NCBI RefSeq assembly: GCF_023159225.1
Contig: NC_063166.1
Coordinates: 45,005,149-45,069,148, forward strand
Reading direction: 5' to 3'
Source of the DNA: Perognathus longimembris pacificus
Taxonomy: Eukaryota > Chordata > Mammalia > Rodentia > Heteromyidae
DNA length: 64,000 nucleotides
A program made the position numbers and the translations under genes. The notes below the pieces were generated by a model that was given only the letters and a program-made list of their open reading frames with translations, searched no databases and was not told where the DNA came from. This document shows positions 33,360 to 45,930 of the stretch, piece after piece; the stretch's first letter is position 1, and every line of letters begins with the position of its first letter.

Positions 33360-33870
33360 AAGAATAAAATACATTTGTCTATGGTTTTTCATATGCACAT
33401 GTCCATGTAGTTACTACTGAGACCAAGATACAGAATATTCTAGCACCCCACAAGTTTCTTTCCTGCTCTTTCTCAAATACTCTTACCCTGAGTTTCCACT
33501 AGTTGGGTTTCTGTCACTATAAATTAGCATTTCTGTTTTAATTTAATTATCTTGAAGTAGTTGTGAAAAGGGATTTCAATCCAACAAATCACTTTATAAG
33601 TAGAAAGCCTCTTGGCTAAAGTCACCCCTTCATCATAGCTTTTCTATTCTTAAGCCTCCTGTAAGTGGAATCAGGCAAGGTGCAGTTGTGAATCTGGCCT
33701 CTTTAGCTCATTGTGCTGTCTGCAAACATCACCTGTGTATGACATGAAGCAGTAGTTTGTTCCTTTAAAATCTCTACGCAGTATTCCATTATATGAATAT
33801 ATCACAATTTATCTTTTTTGTTCTTATTGGGTTGCCCCAATGTTTGACTAATATTTTCAGAACTCCCTTA
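33360..33870 (-). mobile_element. Ancient L1M 3' UTR
   Basis: Plus-strand landmarks in order: ttgggtttctgtcactataa, cagtagtttgttcc, gcagtattccattatatgaa and atatcacaatttatc. This is the typical reverse-oriented tail of L1M elements. Confidence 0.8.
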
Positions 33871-34922
33871 CTGTGTATAATCTGAATTTTTATAGCCTCT
33901 TCCTTGTAACAGCCTGCTCAGGAGATAGGAAGGGGACCTGCATGCTTATCTTCATTTATAAATGAGACCCCATCACAGAGAGCTATAGTGCCTCAAAAAA
34001 GGAGCAGTACCATGACTAACCTGGGCTTCTTGATTCCAGACCAGCCGTTTTCCTCACATCCCTGCAAGTATGTCCCCTGAAGTTCTTGGCATCCATGGGC
34101 TGACCTGAGGCACCTCTCTCACCTGGAGTTATTATAAAGACCTCTTGACTGCTGACACACCTCACATGGCTGGACTCTGTTTCAGAGACACAGTGCAGTT
34201 TTTCTCATTGCCCTTCAGCACAGACAGACACACTTGACACTTCAGTAGCAACAAGGAATTGCCTTTCAGAAAGCAGCGGCTGAAACCTCCACTTGACAGT
34301 ACTGAGTGACTGCAGTTACATCGAAAGCTTCTGCCTGTCAGGCCTGGGCAGGGACCAAGGACACACAATGTGGATGTCACGTGCAAGGACACCTGGACTT
34401 CAGTGTTGTCATTAAAGTGGTCCCTGCTTAAAGGAGGTTTTGCAATATCTGCCATATGCATCCCCTGTCCTGCTGCCAGTTCTCAAAAAATAGGCATTAG
34501 GGACAGGGCAGCATGTCAGTATTTAGGGAGTGGGATAAAAAGAAGGCCACAGAACAGAAGGTGCTTTGAGCATTGCTTCTGGTGATTTCTGAGCCAAGTG
34601 CCAAGAGAAAGGAACTGCTTTCATTGTCATTCTGCCATATGCCTCACAAATCACCTTAATGCCCATGTTGGATCTCTACAGAATCCTGAAGGCCTTACAA
34701 TGGGAGTTGTGCTAGCTGTGGACATTGCCTCCTCTTTTCTTCTACCCTCTGAACTGCTGAATTTCCCTTCCCTTATTATTGTCAATTTTTTTAAAGCAAA
34801 AGAGTGCCTTCAGGATGGACTGATAAGAATTTACAGTGTTTCTGGCATCCGTGTTAATTTTGTGAACTTAATATGTAATGTGGCCCCTGGGATGCACAAG
34901 AGTGTAAAATGAGTCCCCTCCA
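33871..34922. other. Unique sequence, no gene recognised
   Basis: No repeat or exon recognised. Frames at 34162-34461 (minus) and 34598-34912 (plus) are about 100 codons without recognisable domains. Confidence 0.55.
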
Positions 34923-35168
34923 GCTGGGCACCAGGGGCTCTTGCCTATAATCTTAGCTACTTAGGAGGCTAAGACCTGGAGGGTAGAGGTTTGAAGCCAG
35001 ACCAAGTAGAAAAGTCTTTGAGACTTCATCCTAATCAGCGAGCACAAGGCCAGATGAGAAGTGTGGCTCAAGTGGTAGAGTACCAACCATAAGCAAGAAA
35101 TCTGAGAGAATGCTTGAGGCTTTGAGTTCCAAGTTCAAGCCTTGGTACTAGTACCTACAGAGACAAAA
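34923..35168 (+). mobile_element. 7SL/tRNA-like dimeric SINE, diverged
   Basis: Left half cttgcctataatcttagctacttagg, right half gtgtggctcaagtggtagag, ending caagttcaagccttgg. No pure A tail remains. Confidence 0.85.
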
Positions 35169-35169
35169 A

Positions 35170-36790
35170 ATGGAGGGGAAGAAGAATTACTCACCAGGCT
35201 GACACCTTTTCTGTGAGTCAAACAAGATTAGGAAACAACCATAGAACTTAAAGGAACATCTTCTAGATACACAAAAAGCACCTAGTAAAACCTTCTAGAA
35301 ACACATCACAGAGCTCACTCAGGGATACACAAGTCAGGAAGTACAAAGTCTTTGTTTGAGATTGTTTTCATGAATGTAGTAACACTGTCTAAGATGGGTA
35401 GAGTTATGAGGAGTGAGTGGGAAGGACAGGAAGGAATCAGTGGATGTTCTTCATCATCTTCATCAGCACCTTCCTTGGCCTCTGTGACATCTGTATCCCA
35501 CCAGGTTGGGGTTTGCTGGTCTGGTCTGGTCTGGAGCAGGCCTTCTGGGTGGATTGCAGATATGCAGGTGAGAATCCAGCCCCACAGCCCAGGTGCATCA
35601 TGTCTCCTCTTACAAGCCTTTTGGAGGCTTTCTAGAGTCTGGCCTGTGGCTTCCATACTCAACTCTCAAGAATAAACCTGTGCCCAGGTAGAGTCCATGG
35701 CATCTGTGGACACATGCTCAGGAAGAGAATGATGCCAAAGAAGGAATGAGGGAGGCTGTGGCATATGGCCCCAAGCCCTCTCTATGGTTTCCTTGACCTC
35801 TATTCTGCACCCCAACCATCTTGATTGTTTCCAGTTATCATCACTCATTACCCTTTCAGATACTCCTTTCATCCTTTCTTATTAACTCAATCATTCTTCA
35901 CAGCTCACCCTGAGTACTGCCATCCAAGATGCTTTCAGGACCGCCTCCTGGATCCCTGTCTAGGTCAGGTAGGTTGTTTGGGACTCTTTGGTGCCAACTA
36001 ACTCTGCTGGTTGTCCCAACACCATATTATCGAAATCTTCTGACTCCACAAAAGAAGGAATTGGAAACTTTTACCATGAAATCTGCCTTTCTTGCTCTCT
36101 TTCTGACTCCTAACTTTGTTCTCCTGATGGTTTCTACCCACTGACATCCTCCCATTTCTAGTCTAGAATGTTGGAGAAGACTCTTGAATAGTTTTCTGGC
36201 TTGGGCTTCATGTTTGTTTTCTAAACCAACCCCAGGTCCAAGACTGGGACTTGAATTCTGTACCTGCTACTTTTACTTATTGGTATTGCTCTAACAACTA
36301 AGCCATGACTCCTCCCTCATTTGCTCTTCTGTTTGACTTGTAGCAAAGCAGGAAGTGCACAGGGTTTATTTGGGAGGTGAAGGGAACATCAGGGAGCAGG
36401 TGCAGGAGTGGAGAAAGAACAGGCAGCCATGGGTGTGAGGAGATCCCCACCATGTGCAGTCGAGGCTCCATCCTGAGCAATGCCAATGCAGACAGTGGAG
36501 ATGTCCTTAGCCATCTTACCCAAGGGATTACAATTCCAGGGTTCCAAAGCACCAAAACCCAAACCAAACACAGAACTCCCATCCTCTTTGTCATTGGCTG
36601 AGTGTGTTCCCAGGGGTATTAATTCGCTGCTGCTCTGGTCTTCCTGCATAGGGGAGAAGCAAGTGCCATGGCCACAGGCTGCCTCTGAGTAGTTAACAGC
36701 AGACTCAGAAAGGAATTTTGAGTGCTGAGGGGGATAGAAAAGGTGCTGGCTGTACCTCACAGTCTAGTTCCTGAGATCAGTCATAGCTCA
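35170..36790. other. Unique sequence, no gene recognised
   Basis: The minus-strand frame at 35315-35662 (115 codons with an acidic DEDDEE run) and the one at 36389-36760 (123 codons) are the most protein-like here, but neither shows a known motif. The second lies just before an aataaa on the minus strand near 36367, which could be an old retroelement end. A decayed tRNA-SINE piece lies at about 36225-36310. Short TCTGG repeats occur at 35518-35533. Confidence 0.5.
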
Positions 36791-36879
36791 TATATGTCTA
36801 CTTTCTAACCCCACCTCTGTTGCCCCCCAATATCTCTCCCCTGCTTGTGTCCCTGTGTATTTCAAGCTTCTTTTTGCCT

Positions 36880-37215
36880 AAACATTGTTGTTCACAATGC
36901 ACCGCCTGCCCTGGCTACTCTTCTGTTTCCTCCTTTTCCTCCTCCTCTTCCTTCTCCTTCCTCTACTCTTTCTTTTCCTTTGCCTTCTCCTCCTGTTTGA
37001 CACCATGCATTATTTCAGATGGAGCATCACCTCCCCCAGGAGGACTTCCTTGGCTGTCTCCCTAAATGATTTAGATGATCCACCCACTGCATCTCTAGGA
37101 GATTGGCCCTATGGCCTGTGTACCCCATATTCTTTCTCTTTGAGGCCCCAGTGATGGGTATGTGGTCTGGCATCCTAATAGAAATTTGTTGGATGGAATC
37201 ATGCATCCGTGGCAC
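36880..37215 (+). mobile_element. L2 3' end
   Basis: tggctactcttctgtttcc, then gagcatcacctcccccaggaggacttccttggctg (compare the cacctcctcagagaggccttccctgacc block of L2), then a degraded tctggcatcctaatagaaatttgttggatgg terminus. A (TCC)n-like run at 36928-36990 lies inside. Confidence 0.6.
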
Positions 37216-37428
37216 ACTATTTAGCACCCAGTTGGGACTCAGTATTTGTGTCCTGAATTGAACTAAGTTTGTCCTGGCTTCCTCTTTTTCATTATCAATG
37301 GCAGTAAGAGGTTAGATCTTGAGGCATCTTCTTTCTGGGGGAATAGAATCTTAGCTCTTTTTGTTTTTTACCTAGATTAGATCTGGAAGTGGGAATAAGG
37401 GAATAATAGGAACACTGGTCACCAGGGA

Positions 37429-37486
37429 TACACACACAAATGCACACACACATGCACACGCATACACACATACACACACAAACACA
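37429..37486. repeat. (CA)n microsatellite
   Basis: Interrupted CA repeats followed by a purine-rich GA tract to about 37640. Confidence 0.95.
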
Positions 37487-37489
37487 GAC

Positions 37490-39214
37490 TCTCATGCATC
37501 TATATACAGACAGATCACAAGCAGAAAGAGAAAAGAGAGAGAACACAACAGATGGAGAGAGGCTTAAACTAGAAGAAAAAGGAAGATGATCTGACAGAGG
37601 AAGGAAAAATGAAAAGATGGACGAAGAGAAGACAGGAAATGAGATAGTGAAAAACAAGACCAAAATAATGTGCTAACTGGGAAACTAGTGACTGCAACTC
37701 CCATCCACTAGAAAATGTTTTTCTGTTTCTCAGGGCTGCAGAGACAGAGAGTGGAACCACAGCTATGAGCTGTCAGTCTTTTCTTCCATGACTAGCTTAA
37801 AGCAAAGTTGTCTACAGTGGGGATGCTGGATGAGGAGGGCAAGGAGGCTGTCAGTGTCTGCTCAGCCCTGAGAATGGAGCACAGACCACCATTGCTTGGT
37901 GGTGCCTCCAATGGTGGAGTGTGGTATTTGCAGAGCCCTTTTCCACATCTTGTTTTAGAGGGTCAAGCCTGTGAGGAACAGGCAAAGTGATGCAGGAGCT
38001 CCCACATGCATGCCTTTGGCCTTGCACTGTCAGATTTCTGTGGCTCATGAAAGAATAATGAGCCTATCAATTTTTAAAGCTGCCTAATGCTCCTCTCAAC
38101 TCAGCTGTCTAAAAGTTGGCAAAGCAGGCAGCATGGTTCCCTGGGAGAAGGCCAGGAGACATGACCTAGTGTCAGGTCTGCTGTTGTGGTGACTGCTAGT
38201 GCCATAGAGGATTTCTGGTGGCCGCCACAGTGCTGAAGAGAGGACAAGGATCAGAGGGCAGGAGCTGAGAGTATAGCATTTTGCACAAATTGTTCTCTTC
38301 CTGAGTTACCTCAGTGACCAGATTTGGGAGTTTAGAAAGAATGTCTGGGAGATTCTATTAAATTTTTTTCCACTGAGATTTTCTTCCCTCCATGTTTGAT
38401 ATTCAAATGACCAGTTAGTAAGCCATGATGAGTCTCTCAGCTCCAAGCCCAAGTCTTGTGTTCTATTCAGTGATGCCCGTGCTTTGCCAGTAGGGGGCAA
38501 ATGGGGGAGAAAGTCTTTTGCTCCCTACTTCCTGGATGTTTATAAGGGCGGCACCTCAGCAGGGCTTTCTCTTTGCAGAAGGGCCAGCTCCCAGCTCCCA
38601 CACAACTCCAACAGCAGCTGAAAGCAGTCAGGAATTCTTCTGGGTACTCACAAAGCCTGTATCATTGGGCTATGCTAACTGTCACCCCATTTCATAGGGA
38701 CTGGGTCACATCTCTTTGAAAAGCTCCTCTCCAAACTTTTGAAGTTTATTAACTCCAGTGTCTTCTCATTTCTTCCAGCCTTAGGCCTTGCAGAGGGTCA
38801 CCAACTTGTCCTGGCTTTCCTGGGATTTCGCAAGGTTTAGAAGTTTAAAAAGTCTGTGTCCCAGTGAGTCATTCAGTCTCAGGCAGACAAAGAAGGCTGG
38901 TCCAGTTAAGTAGAATGGCAGCTTTTTCTTGCTGTTGCTACCTCAGCTCCCTCTCATGAACTACTCCATATCATGATGACATTGATAAATTTTGATAAAT
39001 TATGGTAATTATTTTTTTCTCTCCAAATGGTTGGTATGATTTGTTTCCTGACTGATGTTCAATACATCCTTGTTTCTAGTTATTAGACCATGAGTTAAAT
39101 CAGAGCAAAACGTAAAGTGTTCCAGCCAGGAGTCCTGCTTTGTTTAATTGCTGTTGTTTTGATCACTGCTGTACAGCTCAGCTGCTGCTCAGAGTGATCA
39201 CAACACCTGATGTT
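37490..39214. other. Mostly unique sequence, no gene recognised
   Basis: Includes a purine-rich tract to 37640 and a CTCF-like motif plus TATA-like box near 38486-38548. A small inverted repeat tgatcact...agtgatca lies at about 39159-39200. No exon recognised. Confidence 0.55.
38486..38500 (+). promoter_or_regulatory. CTCF-like motif
   Basis: gccagtagggggcaa fits the core of the CTCF consensus (CCA-C/G-N-AGGGGGC). CTCF binding here is inferred from the motif only. Single motifs of this quality occur by chance and inside repeats, though no repeat is evident here. A TATA-like tttataag lies 40 bp downstream. Confidence 0.35.
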
Positions 39215-39380
39215 TATTTAGCAGCTCACTGTGTATCCTACAACCAGCTACTTCTTCTTATAACTTTTCTGGTATCTCTGTGAAGTATTATTATTTCCAC
39301 TTTTATGACTTTGAGAGGGAGAGTGACTTACCCAAATTCACGTTGTTAGTCATAGATTGCTGAGTTTCACACTCAAAAAA
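39215..39380 (-). mobile_element. MIR element
   Basis: gatgtttatttagcagctcactgtgt, ataacttttctggtatctctgtgaagtattattatt, then gagagtgacttacccaaattcacgt and tagattgctgagtttcacactc. This is the reverse complement of MIR in the expected order, diverged. Confidence 0.75.
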
Positions 39381-39384
39381 ATTA

Positions 39385-40670
39385 TAACTCTCTTCCTCTT
39401 TTAATCTCATAGCCTTTCCTGAATGGAAATGAAATATAGGCAAGCAATAGTTCTTTCATTTTTCTGTTGCTTCTTACCCTGCCTTCCTCTACCTCGACCC
39501 TCAAGCCTTTCAACCTTTTCTGGTTCTACTGGAATAAAATGGAATGCATGGATTAGGGGAATTAAGCTCTTTGGGCCCTGTGCATTTTTGCTGGACCTCT
39601 CCTGAGTGCTGGCAACTTCCACATTTCCATTGGATTTGCATTTCAACTAAAAGCTTTCTAGATCCTTGGCCTTAGCCCTGGTTCTCTTAAAAAGCATTTC
39701 CCATAACACTCAGCTTTATTAATACCATAAAACAATCTATATTAAACAATTGCATCATTTCCTATTCAGAAAACACCCCCAGTCTGGGTTGCTGGATTTG
39801 AATAGTGACTGACATATTCCTGTAAATGCTGATTCTAGGTGGCATTGGAGAGATCTGCTAGAAGATGGAGACTGGAGTGTACTAGGAAAGAAGAAGGACA
39901 GAGGAGACAGGGAATTTATGTTATTTTAAAAAATGATCTAAAGGGCCAGACTCAGAAGTTGAAATCAGAAAGCAATTGGAAAAGCTGATAAGCTTTCCCC
40001 CCACTGTGCCTGCCCCTGTATTTTAAGTTACAAGAAAAGGAAGCATAAGAACAGGAGGCATTTGTGAGACTATCTTCATTTGTCCTCTCTAAAAATCTGG
40101 GAACTCTTCATGAATGAGGAGTGGGGAATCTCCACACATCCTCTACCCTCTCAAATTTCAATGTTGGATCCCGTTCATGGAGCTTACTTGCCTAAGAGAG
40201 AAGGCTTCAGGAGTTCTGCTTGCCTTCCTCGGTTCCAAGTGAGAGGTGGGAGAGATGCAAGCCGGCCTCAGAGGGCAGGCCTGATGTAGGAAGGAGGAAA
40301 GAGCAGAGCATTGAATTCCACCTTTATGACACAGTAATGAGCCAGGGGTACGTGGTGGGCTCTGAACAGTTAGATTAACACCTCCTCCACAATTGCAGAC
40401 TGCCAGCTGTAGGGGAAACCAGAGGAGGAGGGGATGATCCCCATTAATGTGGCTGCCAAGGCTAAGTCAGAATGTTTATACAACAATACCATATATTAAA
40501 CATTACCTTAGTGCTTAATTTTGGAATGAGGATTGCACACAAAATGAGATCAGGAAAGGCCTAATCGATAAAATTTGATATAAGATGCTGACCAACAGAG
40601 TCCAAGGAAAGAAAAAAATGCTATGATGTTGTCATTTATTCATTCAACAGACATGCATTTAAGATGGATT
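39385..40670. other. Unique sequence, no gene recognised
   Basis: No exon or repeat recognised apart from a short tcatttattcattcaacaga run at 40633-40655 resembling a MIR/L2 terminus. Confidence 0.55.
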
Positions 40671-40674
40671 CTCT

Positions 40675-40975
40675 ACTGGGTATGTGTGGCTCATGCCTGT
40701 GAATTCTCGCTACGTGGGAGGCTGAGGTCAGGAGGATCATTGAAGCCAGACTAGGAACACATGAGAGATCTCTTCTTAATCAATAGCTGGGTGCAGTGGT
40801 GTAATCTTGTTTTTGCAAATACAGCAGAAATAAAACAGGCAGATTATGGTCCAAGCAGAGGCATGGACAAAATACCTGAAAAACTAGTATAAAGAAGGGT
40901 TGGAAATATGGCACAGAGGTAGAATATGGGCCCAGTTAGTGCAAAGCCCAAGTTCAAACCCCCAACCATAAAAAA
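40675..40975 (+). mobile_element. Old composite 7SL/tRNA SINEs
   Basis: A B1-like segment (ggctcatgcctgtgaattctcgctac) and a second 7SL-like start (gctgggtgcagtggtgtaatc) are followed by a tRNA-like piece (ttggaaatatggcacagagg, ending caagttcaaaccccc) with an A-rich tail. These look like two or more old SINEs nested together. Confidence 0.6.
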
Positions 40976-41349
40976 TGAAAAATAATCCCCTCACAGCACT
41001 TCAGCTGAAGATGTAGAGCTCAAAGTAGCAATGCAGACAAATGGAGGTGACAGATGTGTGAACAACTAGCTAGAGTATACAATCAGCAGAGAAATCACTA
41101 AAGAAAGTATGGAGTTCAGAAGGAGTGGAGAGCTAATTCCATGGGGAGCAGGTTGTGGTTAGGGAAGAAGAGAGGTAAGGAAAAATACAGAGAAAAAAAT
41201 GTACAGGTGGGGTCCAAGGTATATCTCAAAAGTAGTCCACAGAAGGATTTGTGGAGGCACCTGATTCAATCAGAGAGGAAGGTTTAGTGCATGTTTTCCC
41301 TAGTAATGATGGTGATTTGGGCTCTGGTTGTATCTTTTTGTCTTTTCTT

Positions 41350-41425
41350 TTTTGGTACTGGGGACTGAACCCAGGACGTTGCACTTGCTAGGCAAGCACT
41401 TTTCCACTGAGCTACATCCCAGCCT
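41350..41425 (-). mobile_element. ID-like tRNA SINE monomer
   Basis: The minus strand reads ggctgggatgtagctcagtg, then gcaagtgcaacgtcctgggt, ggttcagtcccc and agtacc. This is a single tRNA-Ala-like unit as in ID elements, without the second monomer of the dimeric SINEs. Confidence 0.8.
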
Positions 41426-41481
41426 CTGGTTGTATCTTCCTCTCTGTTATCCTTTCTGATTAGTAAAATAACCATCAGCTA

Positions 41482-41695
41482 GGGCTGGGAATGTGACTTA
41501 GTGGTAGAGTGCTTGCCTAGCATGCATGAAGCCCTAGGTTTGATTCCTCAGCACCACATAAACAGGAAAATTGGGAGTGGCACTGTGGCTCAAGTGATAG
41601 AGTGCTAGCCTTGAGCAAAAGGAAGCCAGGCACAGTTCTCATATCCTGAGTCCCAAGCCCCAGAACTGGCAAAAAAAAAAAAAAAAAAAAAAAAA
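41482..41695 (+). mobile_element. IDL-Geo-like dimeric SINE with long A tail
   Basis: Left monomer gggctgggaatgtgacttag with B box ggtttgattcc. Right monomer ctcaagtgatagagtgctag, then ccccagaactggc and a pure 25-nt A tail at 41671-41695. A short TSD aaccatc may flank it (41470-41476 and 41697-41703). The intact tail suggests a young copy. Confidence 0.9.
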
Positions 41696-41703
41696 GAACC
41701 ATC

Positions 41704-43055
41704 CCTGAATGAAGTGGTTCAAAATACTATCCATTTATTTTCTTATGATTGTCTGAGTGGACTGGGCTCAGCCAGGAGAAGCTTTAGTTTTATATGGTGC
41801 TATCTGGAGCAACTTACCTGTCTACTGGGGCCTAAGAGTTCATCCAGGTCAGAACATTGAGGGGGCATTTATTCATCTTTCTGGCACCTCAGGCTGGCTG
41901 GTAAGGAGGCCTTACCTTTTATCAAGATGGTGGCACATGGTATTATTACACACCAATGGAATCCTAAAAGACTGAAAATGGAAGGTAGTAGGGCTCTTAA
42001 GTCTTAGACTCCAGAATATGTAAATTACCTTCTAAGTATATTTTTTTGGTGGAACCAGACACAGGGCCAATCAATGTCCAGGACTGGGGGAAATTTCATT
42101 CCTATCAGGTAGCATGGCATGCAGACTGGGGTGGGCAGCTTGCCAACTACCACCTCAGCCAACAGCATACCACTGACGTATATGTAGTCATGTAATGTGC
42201 ACACTTAACTAGCATGTTACCTGTGCCTTAGTTGAGATTTCTCCAATAAATGGAAGGTTGCCTGGGTAGGGTGGGGGTGTGAGGATGCTCTTGAGGGCTG
42301 ATATTTCCATGGAAATACTATGAACCTGCCAGTCTAGAGCTCAGAGAAGAGGAAAAGAAGGCTACTTGCTTGTTTCTACATAGCACATTTTGTTTATCTT
42401 CAAGAAGCAAGACAGAATGTTGTCAGGATTTGAAAACATTTATTTAAATTGGATGCACTTAAAGCTGAAGTCAAGTAATGAATTTTGTTCATCAATCAAG
42501 TGTCAATCTCCTTGATGAGCATATGCAACAAAAGCTGAAAACAAAACCCACAAAATTACCATGGTGATGACTAATTGTGCTGAATTTGCAGATGTTAGTT
42601 CTCAGTAAAATAAGTAAAAACACTTTGGTAGCTTAAGTGCTGAGATACAGAGAGTATTGTTCTATGCAAAATGTGAAAAATCACAGTCTTCTCTGATTAA
42701 AAAATATTAGAAATATTAACCAAATAAACATTGTTTAATGGTGAATAGAACAGAAAGGCATTATTTGAGAATCCGTTTAGGATTATTATGGTGGGTCCTG
42801 GATTATGGTTGTAATGCTCTATATGAGTGAGAATTTTGAAATACAGTATGGGTCGTAGAATATTAATCTTTGGGGTTTTCCTATACCTCTCATCATTTTT
42901 TTCCTTTATTATTTTCCTTCCTAGATATTCAAATATTCCTCTGTAACTGGTGCTGTGTCAGCAAAGACTGGGATGACAGACACACATTGCCAATAAGAAT
43001 AAACACAAGGCTGAACTGCATTGTATGGTCATTCCCAGTAGATTTTTGCAGCAAT
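41704..43055. other. Unique sequence, no gene recognised
   Basis: No repeat family or exon recognised. Confidence 0.55.
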
Positions 43056-43059
43056 AAAC

Positions 43060-43180
43060 ATTGGGTAAACTCTACTTCTGTGAAAACTAAGTTTCTCATA
43101 GGTAAAATGGGGGAGAGTGTGTATAGCACTGGAGGTATAAAGCACCCAGAACATAGTAGCTGTGCAATGTCAGTGGTGTG
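43060..43180 (+). mobile_element. MIR fragment
   Basis: aagtttctcataggtaaaatggg, then agcacccagaacatagtagctgtgcaatg matches the MIR 3' half. Confidence 0.65.
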
Positions 43181-43184
43181 AACT

Positions 43185-44635
43185 GGAGAGACAGGTAGAG
43201 TACAGTACACGAAATATGGCAGACTAGGGATGACACTGCTGTGATTTGCTTGACTGTGTTCTGAAGTCTAACTGCAGCAGAAGTTTAGAAAACAAGGTCA
43301 GGCTTTCTGATTAAGGGTGAGGCTCACACTGGGCCCAGCAATGGGTGGTAAAAAGTACTGAGGAGTTGCTCATGAAAGGTATCTTATGAGGGAAGGTGTA
43401 TAGTCAGAAATGGGCTCTTTAGTACATAAAGGGGAGACTTAAATGATTTCCATGGAAGAGTTGGTGACTAGTGTTGGAATTACATCTTGGAGGGTTGCAG
43501 AATTTAGGCATAGGAGGGTAGGATGTGGTGAGTCTACTCATCAAGCAGGCTTTATCTCCAGATGGCCTCAGGAATTCACCTATATTCCAAATTATTTTCA
43601 GTTTTTGTGATGCATCTTTTTTTTCTGATTCCATTTCAATTTCCTTCTCTCTTTCTTTTTCCAAATTACATTCTCATCTTCACCCTATAGTGCACTGTTT
43701 ACTTCAAAGTGCAATTAGAGGACTGGGCCAAAAAGCAAATGGAGCACAGCTTGCCAACTCTACCTGCAAAATGCATTACGTTTGCTTAACGGTGACTCAG
43801 ATTTGGAAACGACTGGAAAGGAAAGGACAATGAAGTTTGGGTGGTGACAGCCCCATCCATTACCTGGCTGGGAGCCGGGAAAAAGAGCCAGTGGAACTGT
43901 TTGAGAAAAGATGAACCATGAAGCAAACACAGTGATTCACGATTACAAACAATTCCTCCCCCTGGGGTGTAATTCACAAGTGTTCAGAAGTCTCTCACAA
44001 CTGTAAGATGTTTAAAAAGATATTATCGTTCTTATTTTATATGCCCAAATGCAAAGGAAAAGAGGGCATGGAGATAAATTGGGCACTCAGATTATTATTA
44101 TTTTATCCATAAAACATCTCAGTGTTTACTGTGGTTGGCATCCTGGTCAGCAATGGTGAACACACAGTTTTGTCCTAGTAGTGAGCCAGATGATACAGGA
44201 TTGGGATTTCAATAGGAGGGAATTCATTCATAAGGAATGAGATATGAAGCAAAGAGGAACTCATTGCTCCCGGATTTTAGTCTCTCCCATGACTCCCATG
44301 GCATTGGCTGTCAGTCTTCCTAGGGACCCTCTTCTTTTGTCCACATCTTCAGCAAGGGCTTTCTCCAGTGTTGGTTTGCCATTGTCTCTGTTGTCATTCT
44401 CCCCATGCTTGCAATGCCACTCTTCACTACAACTTCTATCATCCGTTGTGAATTCACAACTTCTCCCACTTGGCCAATCTCTCAAGAACAAAATTGGTTT
44501 AAGGATGACCTCTTAGATCACAGGATCCCATTCCTTCTCTTTGTCACAGGAATCCTATACCATCCTTTATTCCTTCTTGGTCCAGAATCTCAAGTTTTGC
44601 TTCTTCAGAAACTTCTCATCATTACTAAAGGTACT
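43185..44635. other. Unique sequence, no gene recognised
   Basis: The block 43540-43990 is repeat-free, with many short A/T-rich and AP-1-like words (gtgactcag at 43793). It could be a conserved non-coding element, but this is untested. A weak L2-like segment may lie at 44080-44180. Confidence 0.5.
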
Positions 44636-44639
44636 CGAA

Positions 44640-44735
44640 TTTCTCCCACGAAGATACATTGTATTCATAAACTGCTTTGTTAAATGGCAGCATCTTTGTA
44701 CAGCTAAAGATAACAAAACTAAAAAAAAAAACACC
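44640..44735 (+). mobile_element. Unnamed repeat 3' end (copy 1)
   Basis: gatacattgtattcataaac, tgctttgttaaatggcagc, tttgtacagctaaagataac and an A tail. Shared with 54116-54196, 54255-54366 and 60662-60765. Confidence 0.6.
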
Positions 44736-44814
44736 TGAAAACAAAAATGCCTTTTCCATAGTTTTCTTTAAAAATGTGTCTTAGGAACTCTAGTCTGATT
44801 TCTTTTTCCCCCCA

Positions 44815-44905
44815 TCTTGTTTTGCTCTGAAACTGGGACTGAAACTCAGTATGATTTTCCTCATGGGCTAGCACTCTACCAGCTGAGCCATGCCTTCAAC
44901 ACATA
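44815..44905 (-). mobile_element. Decayed tRNA-like SINE
   Basis: aactgggactgaaactcagt and gctagcactctaccagctga resemble a reverse-oriented tRNA SINE monomer. Confidence 0.6.
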
Positions 44906-44949
44906 GCATGATTTCCTGTCTCCCCCTCTTGTATGAGGTTTTCTGGGAC

Positions 44950-45930
44950 ACTTTGAGTACTTTCCATCTCAATTTTCAGTATACTATCCACTCTTATTAA
45001 ACCATTCAAATCTAGCTTCAATTCCCATCACCTTACCATTATAACTATTTCTAGCATCTCTAGTGATTTCATTATTTCTAAATACAGTTAGGTTTAGCTT
45101 ATGAGGATATTAGTAGGGATCAACACAGTGAAGCCACTACCTTATCCTTGGAATATGTTTACCCTGGTTTATGTGACACCACACTCCCCACTCTGCTCCC
45201 TCTGTGGAGCCTTTTCTGTTTCCTTTGTCTTCCAATGACAAGTGATTGAATGGCTCTTTGTGCCTTTTCTTCTCTCTCCTACACACAACTATCAAATTAT
45301 TTTCCATCTTTAGTAACCAACAGAAGGCAACTCTTACAATTACCAATCAGGGTTCCCCATTGCTTCTGATCATCAGATTTGCAGTGTCTTGAGTTTCTCC
45401 CCTCAAACATTACAAGGTTCCTTAGATATAACACATCCAAAACTTGACTCAGTATTTTTTTTTCATTCCATATATGGTGTTCCTTCAGTATTCTCTATAC
45501 CAATGAACAACCCTTCAGTAAACTTAGTTCAGAACCTGTGCTTGTCTTCTCTGATGACTCCTTTTGTCTTGTAAATCCCATCTAGCCCATCCCAGTGTGC
45601 CGGTCTTTTACACATCTGCTGAGCCCATCCACTTTGCCCATTTTCACCACAGCAGAGTCAGAGCTGTCTCTCACCTGACCACCAAGTAGTATACTAATTG
45701 GTGTATCAGGGTTCCCTTTTGTACTTTTGATTCATTGGTACTAAATTAAGGTGACTTTTGTTCATTTAATTCTCTTCTTAAAGCCCTTCCATGTCTTGGT
45801 ACTCTTAGAATACATCAAAATCCTTTGCATGGCCTCCAGGAAAAGGCTGGCCCCACCAGCATCTGATTTCTGATCACTCCTACAGTCTCATCCATCCCTG
45901 TTCTCCTACATTCTTCAGGCCGTGCTTATT
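44950..45930 (+). mobile_element. L2-like LINE fragment
   Basis: aacacatccaaaacttgact, then a ctgatgactccttttgtctt region (L2 consensus ...ttgactcctctc), then ttcttaaagcccttccatgtctt and acagtctcatccatccctgttctcc. The order follows the ORF2 C-terminal part of L2. Very decayed, with stops throughout. Confidence 0.6.

Noticed and set aside
35315..35662. Acidic 115-codon minus-strand frame, possible processed pseudogene
   Set aside because: The motif-like acidic run is not enough. No parent gene is recognisable, and no poly-A tail or TSD was found at its ends.
37295..37663. 122-codon minus-strand frame rich in Cys/Val and Ser
   Set aside because: It crosses a CA microsatellite and a GA-rich tract, which create the CVCVCM-like and Ser-rich sequence.
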